Below, piece by piece: positions 1 to 14,662 of a stretch of 64,000 nucleotides of DNA; the stretch's first letter is position 1; every line of letters begins with the position of its first letter. The notes under the pieces are model-generated. The model worked only from the letters and a program-made list of their open reading frames with translations. It did no database searches and was not told where the DNA came from. This stretch comes from Bordetella genomosp. 10. Lineage in GTDB: Bacteria > Pseudomonadota > Gammaproteobacteria > Burkholderiales > Burkholderiaceae_B. The position numbers and the translations under genes are program-made. The stretch lies in the NCBI RefSeq assembly GCF_002261225.1, contig NZ_NEVM01000005.1, forward strand, positions 2,666,001-2,730,000. Reading direction: 5' to 3'.

Positions 1-1031
<1,031 letters not shown>

Positions 1032-1145
1032 AGGGTAGGCTCCCCCGCCAACCGCGTGGAACACAGGATTTCGCGGTTTGCGGGCGGGGCGGATATCATC
1101 GGGGTCTCTTTTCCGTCCCGCGACGCGGGTCTTTGTGGAACCCCG

Positions 1146-1991
1146 ATGACCTTTTTTTCCCGTATTTTCGCTGCCCGGCAAGCGCGCCCGCTGGACGTGG
1201 CGGCGTTCGCCAAGGCCTATGCCAGCGCCGCGCAGGCACGCTTCCCCGGCGCCGAGGTGAAAATCGAGCAGGCCGCCACCGCGGCCGGCGTCAAAGTGCA
1301 CTGGACCATGCCCGGCGGCATGCAGGTGAACCAGTTCCTGGGCAATGCCTACGCGGCCTATCAGCGGGCGCCCGCCGACATCGACGCCATCATCGCGGCG
1401 CACCTGGATGCCGCCCCCACCGGCGAGGAAGCGGACCCCGCCACGCGGCGCGCCCACATCCTGCCGCTGGTCAAGACCACGATGTGGCTGGCCACCAGCC
1501 TGAAGCAACTGGACGCCGCGGGCATCGAGGACAAGGCGGCCTTCATCACCGAACCGCTGACCGATGAACTGCTGGTGGCCTTCGTGGAAGACAAGCCCGA
1601 GGCCATGAGCTATGTCGCCCCGGGCGAACTGGAAGCGCTGGAACTGACGCCCGAGGCCCTGATGCCGCTGGCGCTGGAAAACCTGCGCCGCCAACTGCCG
1701 GCCTTGACCGTCGAAGGCCAGAACGGCCGCTACGGCGTGCGCGCCGACGGCAACTACGACGCCAGCTTCGTCTTCCTGGCGCAGGAGTGGCGCGATCGCG
1801 TCGATATCGACGGCGAGCCGGTCCTCGCCCTGCCCGCGCGCGACGAACTGCTGGTCTGCGGCAGCAAGGACGGCGACAGCGTGCGCGCGCTGCGGGACAT
1901 GGCCGCGCGCATCATGGCGCAGTCGCCCTACGGGCTGTCCGCGCAATTGTTCACGTGGCAGGACGGGAAGCTGGCGGTATTCACCGGCTGA
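1146..1991 (+). CDS. DUF1444 family protein
   Basis: A 281-residue protein of unknown function that resembles the DUF1444 (YtpQ-like) family: a central stretch on threonine/valine-rich sheets, the segment AFVEDKPEAMSYVAPGELE and a C-terminal ATPase-free alpha/beta region. I chose the ATG at 1146 (MTFFSRIF) because the earlier ATG at 1056 adds 30 residues read from low-quality leader sequence. No signal peptide or membrane segment is seen. It lies 114 bases after thiC on the same strand, and could be read from the thiC transcript, but nothing in it points to thiamine synthesis. The family assignment is by sequence feel only; the role is unknown. Confidence 0.75.
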   Translation: MTFFSRIFAARQARPLDVAAFAKAYASAAQARFPGAEVKIEQAATAAGVKVHWTMPGGMQVNQFLGNAYAAYQRAPADIDAIIAAHLDAAPTGEEADPATRRAHILPLVKTTMWLATSLKQLDAAGIEDKAAFITEPLTDELLVAFVEDKPEAMSYVAPGELEALELTPEALMPLALENLRRQLPALTVEGQNGRYGVRADGNYDASFVFLAQEWRDRVDIDGEPVLALPARDELLVCGSKDGDSVRALRDMAARIMAQSPYGLSAQLFTWQDGKLAVFTG

Positions 1992-2015
1992 GCGATCGCC
2001 CGGCGCCGCCACGCC

Positions 2016-2825
2016 TCACTCCTTGAGCAGCATGATCAGCTTCATGTCCGTGTGCGTCGCCAGGCTGAAAGTCACTTGGCGGTAGCGCAGAAGGCCCATG
2101 CGCGGGTGCGCGAAATCGCGCAAGCCGCCTTCCCGTTCGATCACGGCATGGCGGGTCCACCAGTGGCCGAAGGCGGGGCTGGCGCGCGTCAGGTCGTCCA
2201 GCAGCGCCCGCACGTCGTCTTCGTCCAGGTGCGCGCCGGCGTCGGCGCGGAACTCCGCCACCACGCGCCGCGCGCGCTGTTCCCAGTCCACCACCAGTTC
2301 ACGCGCGGCCGGATCCAGGAAAATGTAGCGCAGCAGGTTGGGCGCCGGATCGCGCACGGGCCAATCGTCGAACAGCTCGCGCATCTGCGGGTTGTACGCC
2401 ATCACGTTCCAGCAACGGTCCAGCGCGTAGGCCGGCACGCCGACGGCGTCCACGCTGGCCTGCAGCACTTCCGACACCCCCGCCGACTCGTCGCGCGGGT
2501 GGCTGGGATCGGCGCACTCCGCCAGCTCGAACAGATAGGCCCGTTCGGCCCGCGCCAGTTGCAGCACGTTGGCGATGCGCGCCCACACCGCGGGCGACAC
2601 CGACACCTCGCGCCCCTGCTCGATCCAGGTGTACCAGGTGACGCTGATGCCGCAGAGCTGCGCCACCTCCTCGCGCCGCAGTCCCGGCGTGCGCCGCCGC
2701 AAGCCCGCGGGCACGCCGGCCATCTGCGGCGTGATGCGCGAACGCGCCGCCCGCACGAAGTCGCCCAGCGCATGGCGGCGCAGGGCGGAGCCTTCGTGGG
2801 CGACGGGGCCGGCGGGAACGTTCAT
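2016..2825 (-). CDS. XRE-family transcriptional regulator with MmyB-type ligand-binding domain
   Basis: A 269-residue regulator. Residues about 35-95 form a helix-turn-helix (RTPGLRREEVAQLCGISVTW followed by WIEQGRE), the arrangement typical of the XRE/MmyB group. The remaining part (from VSEVLQASVDAVGVPAYALD) is the PAS-like MmyB/MLTR ligand-binding domain found in this group, which often senses small hydrophobic or aromatic molecules. It starts 10 bases after the metH stop on the same strand, so it may be co-transcribed with metH, although these regulators usually control neighbouring short-chain dehydrogenases. The ligand and target are not predictable here. Confidence 0.85.
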   Translation of the reverse strand: MNVPAGPVAHEGSALRRHALGDFVRAARSRITPQMAGVPAGLRRRTPGLRREEVAQLCGISVTWYTWIEQGREVSVSPAVWARIANVLQLARAERAYLFELAECADPSHPRDESAGVSEVLQASVDAVGVPAYALDRCWNVMAYNPQMRELFDDWPVRDPAPNLLRYIFLDPAARELVVDWEQRARRVVAEFRADAGAHLDEDDVRALLDDLTRASPAFGHWWTRHAVIEREGGLRDFAHPRMGLLRYRQVTFSLATHTDMKLIMLLKE

Positions 2826-2835
2826 GGCCGGCCGG

Positions 2836-6594
<3,759 letters not shown>

Positions 6595-6811
6595 GGCGGG
6601 ATAAGACACGGTCGATCCTGAAGTATGGGCGCGCGGGCGAACCCGGAAGTATGGCAAATAAGCGAAAAGGAAGGTACCGCGCGCCGGCGCGCCCTGCTCG
6701 GGGCAAGCGCGGCCGGTGGCGTAACGGCAACAAAAAGTCCGCTAAATCAAGGCGTAATGGTAACAAAAGCCCTATATATGGCAGATGGCGTGTTACAGTC
6801 CGCAACCTCGA

Positions 6812-6990
6812 ATCGGTGCTCTCGACGCATCCGGGCCTGCTCGCGGCATTCGCCGCGCCGGGCCTGGCGGGCGAGAGTCAAACGGGAAACAGGAAGGAGG
6901 GCCGCCCAGCCTTGGGCAAGCGCCCCCTCAGCCTGTGCTGCCCCCGCAACGGTCATCGCGCGGCGACGCGCGACAGCCCGATACCGGCCG
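6812..6990 (+). ncRNA. Cobalamin riboswitch in the btuB leader
   Basis: The conserved blocks of the cobalamin aptamer occur in order: GGTGC near 6815, TCAAACGGGAA around 6878-6888, the B12 box core TGCCCCCGCAACGG at 6939-6952, and CAGCCCGATACCGGCC at 6974-6989. The btuB start is about 105 bases downstream at 7096. A hairpin-forming GC-rich stretch at about 6990-7030 could be the expression platform. By analogy with known members, bound adenosyl- or methylcobalamin is expected to turn btuB expression off. The region 6595-6811 before it holds the shared promoter area with metH and no other gene. Confidence 0.95.
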
Positions 6991-7095
6991 GTTCGTCCGT
7001 GGAATCGCCCGCCGGACGGCCAATGTGCCCTCTCCCGGACGACTCCGGTTTTCGTGAATGACGTGCGGGGTCGCGCGTCCCACCGAGGTCAACTC

Positions 7096-9042
<1,947 letters not shown>

Positions 9043-9089
9043 GATCGCGGCATCGCGCCGCGCGGGCGGCGCCTTGTCCACGGGACATC

Positions 9090-10076
9090 ATGCGACGCAT
9101 TCCTTTCATTGCCGCCCCGTTGCGCCTGCCGGCGCGGCGGGGCGCTTTGCTTGCGGGGCTGCTGGCGGCGACGCTGGCGACGACGGCCTGCAACGCCGCG
9201 CCGCAGGATAGCCAGGCGGACGCCGCGCCGTCCGCGTCGGCCGGCCCCATCACGGTCACCGACGACCAGGGCCGAGACGTCACCCTGGCGCGCCCGGCGC
9301 GGCGCGTCATCACGCTGGCGCCGCACGCCACCGAGCTGGTCTACGCGGCCGGCGCGGGCGACGCCATGGCCGGCACGATCGCGGGCAGCGATTTTCCGGA
9401 AGCGGCCAGGCAGGTTCCCTCCATCGGCGACGGCACCCAGCCCAACGTCGAACGCGTGGCCGCCCTGCGCCCCGACCTGGTCATCGCCTGGCTGCCCGGC
9501 GCCACCGAACCCTTGATGCCCACGCTGAAAACGCTGGGCGTGCCCGTGTTCTTCAGCGATCCGCGCACGCTGGCCGCCATCCCCGACGAGGTCGAGACCC
9601 TGGGCCGCCTGCTCGGCACGGAAACCGCCGCCGCCAAGGAAGCGGCCAGCCTGCGCGCGCGCCTGGCCAAGCTGGCCGAGCGCTATCGCGGCCGGCCGCC
9701 GGTGCGCGTCTTCATCCAGGCCGGCAGCAACCCGCTGTACACGCTGAACAAGCGCAGCATCGTCAACGACGCGATCCGCATTTGCGGCGGCGTGAACATC
9801 TTCGCCGACGCCCCCGCCACCGCGCCGCAGGTCGGCCTGGAAACGGTCATGGCCGAGCGTCCCGACGCCGTCGTGTCGGGCGTGAGCGGCATCGAGGACC
9901 TGCGCGCGCTGGCCTCCGCCTGGAAACAGACGCGCCTGCCGGCGGCGCTGGCGGGGCACGTCTATGGGGTGGACGCCGACATGCTCTACCGTCCCGGGCC
10001 GAGGCTGGTCGACGCCGCCGAGGCGCTATGCCAGGTGCTGGACCAGGCGCGGGCGCCCGTGCCGGCAAGGCGCTGA
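9090..10076 (+). CDS. btuF: Cobalamin-binding periplasmic lipoprotein, BtuF-like
   Basis: A 328-residue substrate-binding protein of the helical-backbone metal/B12 receptor group. It has a lipoprotein signal with a lipobox (LATTAC, Cys at about residue 34), so it is probably tethered to the membrane. The binding domain includes RRVITLAPHATELVYAAGAG, then PSIGDGTQPNVERVAALRPD and DLVIAWLPG, typical of BtuF. It lies 47 bases after btuB on the same strand and is probably under the same riboswitch. No BtuC permease or BtuD ATPase is beside it, so the rest of the inner-membrane importer must be elsewhere. A haem or siderophore ligand is possible but the context favours B12. Confidence 0.9.
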   Translation: MRRIPFIAAPLRLPARRGALLAGLLAATLATTACNAAPQDSQADAAPSASAGPITVTDDQGRDVTLARPARRVITLAPHATELVYAAGAGDAMAGTIAGSDFPEAARQVPSIGDGTQPNVERVAALRPDLVIAWLPGATEPLMPTLKTLGVPVFFSDPRTLAAIPDEVETLGRLLGTETAAAKEAASLRARLAKLAERYRGRPPVRVFIQAGSNPLYTLNKRSIVNDAIRICGGVNIFADAPATAPQVGLETVMAERPDAVVSGVSGIEDLRALASAWKQTRLPAALAGHVYGVDADMLYRPGPRLVDAAEALCQVLDQARAPVPARR

Positions 10077-10128
10077 CGGACGGCGCCGGCACGGGCGCGG
10101 CGCGGATGTGCGCTGCCGACAATGGGCC

Positions 10129-10148
10129 TATAAGGGCTTATAAGGGCC
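10129..10148 (+). repeat. Short tandem repeat TATAAGGGC(T/C)
   Basis: Two adjacent copies of a 10-base unit (TATAAGGGCT then TATAAGGGCC) lie in the 249-base gap between btuF and thiG. Related AAGGGCC words follow downstream. No function is apparent, and no thiamine riboswitch motif was found in this gap. Confidence 0.5.
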
Positions 10149-10325
10149 TGCAAAGCGGGCCGACAAAGACCCGCAAAGGCCCTTGCAACCAGCCGCCGCG
10201 CCCGGCCCCGTCAAAAACCCTTCCGCCAACGCGGCGGATCGCGGCCCCCGCTGTTTTATGATGAGGGTCTTGCGCGCGACGTCATCCTGGCGTGGCCCCG
10301 TTTCGGCATCACTTTCGGCATCAAC

Positions 10326-11114
10326 ATGGACTCCCAAGACACTTTTTTCGTCGCCGGCCGCGGCTTCCGCTCGCGCCTGGTGGTGGGCACCGGCAAGTAC
10401 AAGGACTTCGAGCAGACCCGCCAGGCGCTGGACGCCAGCGGCACCGATCTGGTGACGGTCGCCATCCGCCGCGTGAACATCGGCCAGAACGCCAACGAAC
10501 CCAGCCTGCTGGATTTCGTGCCGCCGTCGCAATTCACCTACCTGCCCAATACCGCCGGCTGCTATACCGCCGACGAGGCGGTGCGCACGCTGCGCCTGGC
10601 GCGCGAACTGCTGGACGGCCACGACCTGGTCAAGCTGGAGGTGCTGGGCGACCCCACCAACCTCTTTCCCAACATGCCGGAAACGCTCAAGGCCACCAAG
10701 ACGCTGGTCGACGAGGGCTTCAAGGTGATGGTGTATTGCGCCGACGACCCCATCCAGGCGCGCATGCTGGAAGACCTGGGCGCCTCGGCCATCATGCCGC
10801 TGGCGTCGCTGATCGGTTCCGGCATGGGCATCCTCAACCCCTGGAACCTGCGCCTGATCATCGACCAGGCCCGCGTCCCGGTGCTGGTCGACGCCGGCGT
10901 GGGCACGGCCTCGGACGCCGCCATCGCCATGGAACTGGGCTGCGACGGCGTGCTCATGAACAGCGCCATCGCCGGCGCGCAGAATCCCGTGCTGATGGCC
11001 GGCGCGATGAAGCTGGCCGTCGAGGCCGGCCGCGCGGCCTACCTGGCCGGCCGCATGCCGCGCAAGCTGTACAGCGCCTCGCCCAGCTCGCCGACCGAAG
11101 GCGTGGTGCGGTGA
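10326..11114 (+). CDS. thiG: Thiazole synthase ThiG
   Basis: ThiG condenses deoxyxylulose phosphate, dehydroglycine and the ThiS thiocarboxylate into the thiazole of thiamine. The 262-residue TIM-barrel shows the expected motifs: LVVGTGKY near residue 20, the Schiff-base lysine in LVKLEVLGD (K103), and the phosphate-binding ends [14 protein letters not shown] and NSAIAGA. The length is usual for the family. The ATG at 10326 is the natural start. The stop overlaps the thiD start by four bases, so the two are translationally coupled. Neither thiS nor thiE sits beside it. Confidence 0.97.
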   Translation: MDSQDTFFVAGRGFRSRLVVGTGKYKDFEQTRQALDASGTDLVTVAIRRVNIGQNANEPSLLDFVPPSQFTYLPNTAGCYTADEAVRTLRLARELLDGHDLVKLEVLGDPTNLFPNMPETLKATKTLVDEGFKVMVYCADDPIQARMLEDLGASAIMPLASLIGSGMGILNPWNLRLIIDQARVPVLVDAGVGTASDAAIAMELGCDGVLMNSAIAGAQNPVLMAGAMKLAVEAGRAAYLAGRMPRKLYSASPSSPTEGVVR

Positions 11115-11950
11115 GCAAGCCGTCCGCTCCCATCCCCAACGCGCTGACCATCGCCGGCGTCGACCCCTCGGGCGGCGCCGGCGTGCTGGCCGACATCAAG
11201 GCCATGAGCGCGCTGGGCGCCTATGGCTGCGGCGTCATCGCCGCGCTGACCGCGCAGAACACGCACGGCGTCACCGGCGTGTCCCCGGTGCCGCCCGCCT
11301 TCGTCGGCCAGCAGATCGACACGCTGTTCGCCGACGTGCGCATCGACGCCGTCAAGATCGGCATGCTGGGCCAGCAGCCGGTGATCCAGGTGGTGGCCGA
11401 GAAGCTCGCGCGCTGGCGGCCCGCCGACCGCGCCTGGCACCTCGTGCTGGATCCCGTGATGGTCGCCAAGAGCGGCGACCTGCTGCTGGAACGCGACGCC
11501 GTGGGCGCGCTGCGCGAGGCCCTGCTGCCGCAAGCCACGATGCTGACGCCCAACCTGCCGGAGGCCGGGGTGCTGCTGGAAGAGCGCCCGGTCGAGTCGG
11601 TGAAGGAAATGCGCCGCGTGGCCGAGCGCCTGCGCAACAAGATGGCCTACGACGGCCGGCGCTGGGTCATGCTCAAGGGCGGGCACCTGCCCGGCAACGA
11701 CGTCGTCGACCTGCTGCACGACGGCGACCGCATGATCGAGCTGCCTGGACATCGCATCGATACCGCCAACACGCACGGCACGGGCTGCACGCTGTCGGCC
11801 GCGCTGGCGGCCCTGCTGCCGCAGATCGACGACGTGCCGGAAGCGGCGCGGCGCGCCAAGGCCTACCTGACCGAGGCCATCCGCCACGCCGGCCGCCTGC
11901 AAGCCGGCGACGGCCATGGGCCGGTGCACCATTTCCACGCCTGGTGGTAA
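11111..11950 (+). CDS. thiD: Hydroxymethylpyrimidine/phosphomethylpyrimidine kinase ThiD
   Basis: ThiD phosphorylates HMP and HMP phosphate before they join the thiazole. The 279-residue ribokinase-fold protein begins at a GTG at 11111 ([20 protein letters not shown]), which overlaps the thiG TGA as GTGA. Visible motifs are [16 protein letters not shown] near the N-terminus, [11 protein letters not shown] in the middle and the anion-hole/catalytic Cys region [17 protein letters not shown] near residue 220. The C-terminal [10 protein letters not shown] is a frequent ThiD ending. It fits with ThiG immediately upstream and thiC at the left of the window. Confidence 0.96.
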   Translation: MSKPSAPIPNALTIAGVDPSGGAGVLADIKAMSALGAYGCGVIAALTAQNTHGVTGVSPVPPAFVGQQIDTLFADVRIDAVKIGMLGQQPVIQVVAEKLARWRPADRAWHLVLDPVMVAKSGDLLLERDAVGALREALLPQATMLTPNLPEAGVLLEERPVESVKEMRRVAERLRNKMAYDGRRWVMLKGGHLPGNDVVDLLHDGDRMIELPGHRIDTANTHGTGCTLSAALAALLPQIDDVPEAARRAKAYLTEAIRHAGRLQAGDGHGPVHHFHAWW

Positions 11951-12077
11951 GGGGGGCCCGCTAAGGGCCTTGTAAGACAGCGGCCCCGCTCGCCCGCGGC
12001 AGGGCGCCGCCGCGCACCCTGCCGCGCAAGCCGGTACAATTGCCCCGCCGTCATCTCCGAAATTCTTCCGTGCTGTC

Positions 12078-12758
12078 ATGAACGCATCCACTCTGCCCGA
12101 CGTCGAACAAGCCCGCTTCAACATGGTGGAACAGCAAATCCGCCCGTGGGATGTGCTGGACGAAAACGTGTTGGCCGCCTTGTTCAAGGTCCGTCGCGAA
12201 CAATTCGTCCCCCCCGCCTACCGCGCGCTGGCCTTCTCCGACCTGGAGATCCCGCTCGAAATCAACGCGGTGGACACGCGCCAGAACATGCTGGCGCCGA
12301 AGATCGAAGCCCGCCTGGCGCAGGAACTGCTGCTCAAGCCGACCGACGCCGTGCTGGAAATCGGCACCGGCTCCGGCTACCAGGCCGCCCTGCTGGCCGC
12401 GCTGGCGCAACAGGTCACCTCGGTGGAAATCGACAGCCGCCTGGCCGCCTTCGCCCAACAGAACCTGCAGCTCAACAACGTCGGCAACGTCAAGGTCGAG
12501 ACCGGCGACGGCCGCAACGGCTGGGGCACCACCGAATACGACGCCATCCTGATCACCGGCTCGGTGCCCGTGGTGCCGGACGGCCTGAAGTACCAGTTGT
12601 GCATCGGCGGCCGCATGGTCGTGATCGTCGGCCAGGCGCCGGTGATGACCGCCTGTCGCATCACGCGCAGCACCGCGGCCAGCTTCGAAACGGTCAACCT
12701 GTTCGAAACGGTCGTGAAGCCCCTGCGCGGCGCCACGGTCTCGCAATTCAAATTTTAG
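12078..12758 (+). CDS. pcm: Protein-L-isoaspartate O-methyltransferase
   Basis: A 226-residue SAM methyltransferase that repairs isoaspartyl residues in damaged proteins. The N-terminal FNMVEQQIRPWDV and REQFVPPAYRALAFSD are typical of the family. Motif I is VLEIGTGSGYQAALLA (about residue 94), followed by SVEIDSRLAAFA and the ITGSVPVVPDGL segment. Its start at 12078 follows a stretch with a plausible -10 box (TACAAT) near 12036. The betaproteobacterial members of this family are divergent, and the true substrate is less certain than in E. coli Pcm. It lies between thiD and the repeat-rich intergenic region and is convergent with rfaE2. Confidence 0.85.
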   Translation: MNASTLPDVEQARFNMVEQQIRPWDVLDENVLAALFKVRREQFVPPAYRALAFSDLEIPLEINAVDTRQNMLAPKIEARLAQELLLKPTDAVLEIGTGSGYQAALLAALAQQVTSVEIDSRLAAFAQQNLQLNNVGNVKVETGDGRNGWGTTEYDAILITGSVPVVPDGLKYQLCIGGRMVVIVGQAPVMTACRITRSTAASFETVNLFETVVKPLRGATVSQFKF

Positions 12759-12760
12759 AA

Positions 12761-12838
12761 GCCCCCCGTACCGCGCGGAGCGCGGCCCCCCCAGGGGGGC
12801 GACACCGGCGGACTGGCAAAGCCAGCTCCGCGGTGTCC
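12761..12838 (+). repeat. Dispersed intergenic repeat, copy A
   Basis: This copy starts two bases after the pcm stop and reads CCCCCGTACCGCGCGGAGCG, then a CCCCCC/GGGGGG arm pair, then GACACCGGCGGACTGGC...GCCAGCTCCGCGGTGTC, which can fold into two stem-loops (CTGGC/GCCAG; GACACCG/CGGTGTC). Homologous copies in the opposite orientation lie at 38936-39013 and 63142-63218, and a 5' fragment at 54832-54859. It is probably a non-mobile palindromic repeat of the genome; here it sits where a bidirectional terminator between pcm and rfaE2 would be expected. Confidence 0.75.
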
Positions 12839-12874
12839 GCGATTGGGACAGCGCGGTGTCCGCGATTGGGACAG
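12829..12874. repeat. Two tandem copies of a 23-bp unit with TGTCC-N7-GGACA palindrome
   Basis: A 23-base unit (12829-12851) is repeated exactly at 12852-12874. Each unit contains TGTCC, a 7-base spacer GCGATTG and GGACA, an inverted repeat. The first copy overlaps the right end of the dispersed repeat. This looks like either a repeat-end duplication or a two-site operator; nothing shows which. Confidence 0.8.
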
Positions 12875-12904
12875 GGTTCTTAAGAAGGTTCGCTGCGGGG
12901 CCGG

Positions 12905-13390
12905 TTACTGGCCCTGGATTTTCCTGACCAGGGCGGTGGTTGAGCGCTGGAATTCGAAGGGGATGGCGACGGCGCGGCCGCCCCATGTGCGCACCAGCGC
13001 GGTTTCCGGCAACGTTTCCATGTCGTAGTCGCCGCCCTTGACGATGATGTCCGGGCGCAATTCGGCGATCAGTTCCTGCGGCGTGTCCTCGTCGAACCAG
13101 GTGACGGCGCTGACGCAGGCCAGGGCCGCCAGCATGGCGGCGCGATCGTGCTCATTGTTCAACGGACGCTCCGGGCCCTTGCCCAGGCGGCGGGCGGAGG
13201 CGTCCGTGTTGACGGCCACGACCAGCGTGGCGCCCAACTGGGCCGCCTCGTCCAGGTACGTGACGTGGCCACGATGCAGGATGTCGAACACCCCGTTGGT
13301 GAACACCAGCGGGCGCGCCAGGCGGCCCGCCGCGATGGCGGCGGCGCATTCCTGGGGCGTGAGGATCTTGGATTCGAAGCGGGCTGTCAT
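12905..13390 (-). CDS. rfaE2: D-glycero-beta-D-manno-heptose 1-phosphate adenylyltransferase (RfaE domain II)
   Basis: This 161-residue protein is the nucleotidyltransferase half of HldE, acting alone. It adenylates heptose 1-phosphate to ADP-heptose, a precursor of the lipopolysaccharide inner core. The nucleotide-binding motif VFTNGVFDILHRGHVTYL (HRGH at residues 39-42) and the ERPLNNEHDRAAMLAAL and PDIIVKGGDY blocks are clear. E. coli fuses this domain to a kinase; stand-alone versions are normal in Bordetella and relatives, where the kinase is encoded elsewhere. It is convergent with pcm and lies downstream of the desaturase-like gene. Confidence 0.95.
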   Translation of the reverse strand: MTARFESKILTPQECAAAIAAGRLARPLVFTNGVFDILHRGHVTYLDEAAQLGATLVVAVNTDASARRLGKGPERPLNNEHDRAAMLAALACVSAVTWFDEDTPQELIAELRPDIIVKGGDYDMETLPETALVRTWGGRAVAIPFEFQRSTTALVRKIQGQ

Positions 13391-13439
13391 GCCCGCATTT
13401 TACGGGACCGCGCAAGGCGGGCGAAGCCGCCGCGGCCCA

Positions 13440-13509
13440 TGCGCCCACTACGCGCCCACTACCCGCCAACTGCACGCCAGCTACGCGCCGACTATGTACG
13501 CGCCGGCTA
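13440..13509 (-). repeat. Six degenerate copies of an 11-bp unit TAGTNGGCGCG
   Basis: On the minus strand the units read TAGCCGGCGCG, (TACA) TAGTCGGCGCG, TAGCTGGCGTG, CAGTTGGCGGG, TAGTGGGCGCG and TAGTGGGCGCA. They fill most of the 116-base gap between rfaE2 and the desaturase-like gene. The first unit overlaps the end of that gene, and its TAG (13507-13509) is the stop codon. Unit count and spacing are directly visible; the cause is unknown. Confidence 0.8.
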
Positions 13510-14409
13510 TACCCCGACCAGGCCCTGGCCGCCGGCGCTCGCCGGCAGGATGAGGCCGGACTTGCCGCCCATCGCCGCCAGGGTTTCCTTGCGGTAACGG
13601 TTCAGGTCCTTGGCGGATTCGAAGGTGCGGTCCAGCAGCTTGGACAGGATGTGCAGGATGCGGTCGCCGACCTTCTTTTCCCAGCCGCCGTCGAAACGGA
13701 TCTGCGAATCCAGCCAGCGCTCCAGCCAGCCCGGGTCGGGCAGCCGGGATTGCACCGTGTCGTTGGGGAACATGTCCTTGTTGACGTGCAGGTTGGTCGG
13801 ATGCAGCGCCTGCTGGGTGCGGCCGGCCGACGCCATCAGCATGCCGATCTTGGAGAAGGCCATCTTGGCCTGCAGGCAGGTCTCGTCGCCGCGCTCGAAC
13901 AGCGCGCGCCGCATGTACTGCAGATAGGCGCCGGCGTGGCGCGCCTCGTCCTTGGCGATGGTGCTGTAGATGGCGCGGATCACGGGCTCGGTATGCCATT
14001 GCGCGGCGCAGCGGTACCAGTGGTTCAGGCGGATCTCGCCGCAGAAATGCAGCATCAGCGTTTCCAGCGCCGGCGCGCGATCGAATTCGAAACGCACCTT
14101 GTGCAGTTCCTCCTCCGTCGGCAGGAGCTCCGGGCAGAAGCGGCGCAGATACTCCATGAGCACCAGCGAGTGCTTCTGCTCCTCGAAGAACCAGACCGAT
14201 ATGAAAGCGCTGAAATCGCTGTCGCCGTGGTTGTCGCGCAGGAACATCTCGGTGGCGGGCAAGGCGGCCCACTCCGTGATGGCGTTCATTTTTATCGTAT
14301 TGGCCTGCTCGTCCGACAGCTTGCTCCGATCGAAGTCGTCCCAGGGTATGTCGGTCGACATATTCCAGCGCACGGCTTCCATGGTCTTGAAGAGTTCGGG
14401 ATAAAGCAT
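13507..14409 (-). CDS. Diiron ferritin-like protein, acyl-ACP desaturase type
   Basis: A 300-residue helical protein with two diiron-binding E/D-E-x2-H motifs: FFEEQKHSLVLMEYL (about residue 88) and AKDEARHAGAYLQYM (about 175), plus ECGEIR-like FCGEIRLNHWYR between them. This pattern belongs to the acyl-ACP desaturase/ferritin-like superfamily. The likely start is the ATG at 14409 (MLYPELFKTMEAVRW); further upstream the frame has no family similarity. No signal peptide or membrane helix is present, so it should be cytoplasmic. Its substrate is unknown; fatty-acid desaturation is a family-based guess. The C-terminus (GGQGLVGV) runs into the tandem repeat that supplies the stop codon. Confidence 0.8.
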   Translation of the reverse strand: MLYPELFKTMEAVRWNMSTDIPWDDFDRSKLSDEQANTIKMNAITEWAALPATEMFLRDNHGDSDFSAFISVWFFEEQKHSLVLMEYLRRFCPELLPTEEELHKVRFEFDRAPALETLMLHFCGEIRLNHWYRCAAQWHTEPVIRAIYSTIAKDEARHAGAYLQYMRRALFERGDETCLQAKMAFSKIGMLMASAGRTQQALHPTNLHVNKDMFPNDTVQSRLPDPGWLERWLDSQIRFDGGWEKKVGDRILHILSKLLDRTFESAKDLNRYRKETLAAMGGKSGLILPASAGGQGLVGV

Positions 14410-14607
14410 GAGATTTTTTAGGCCTTGATGGTGGTCGAAAATCCCATCCTTCAGGTCACCAATCGCGATAGACGCGCGAGTCTTCCCTCCGGACACGGGT
14501 GCGCGAGGCACCTGGGATCGGGTTTGTAAGCGGCCGGACGGAAGTTGAACGTGCGTACGGCCGCGAACCCGCAGTCGTCTTTATCGCTCTCGCGTGCGAA
14601 CGTGTAA

Positions 14608-14623
14608 TGACAGAATTATGTCA
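14608..14623. promoter_or_regulatory. Inverted repeat TGACA-N6-TGTCA upstream of the desaturase-like gene
   Basis: A perfect 5+5 inverted repeat with spacer GAATTA lies about 200 bases upstream of the start of the minus-strand desaturase-like gene and behind the ubiB stop. A third related word (CATGAC) follows. It could be a regulator site. A GCCTGGC/GCCAGGC stem at 14638-14660 just after ubiB may end the ubi transcript, but has no clear U-run. Confidence 0.4.
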
Positions 14624-14662
14624 GAAACATGACGACGGCCTGGCGCGGCCGTGGCCAGGCTC

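Noticed and set aside
10077-10325. A thiamine riboswitch or small thiS gene before thiG
   Set aside because: No CTGAGA/thi-box word and no ThiS-like frame ending in Gly-Gly could be found.
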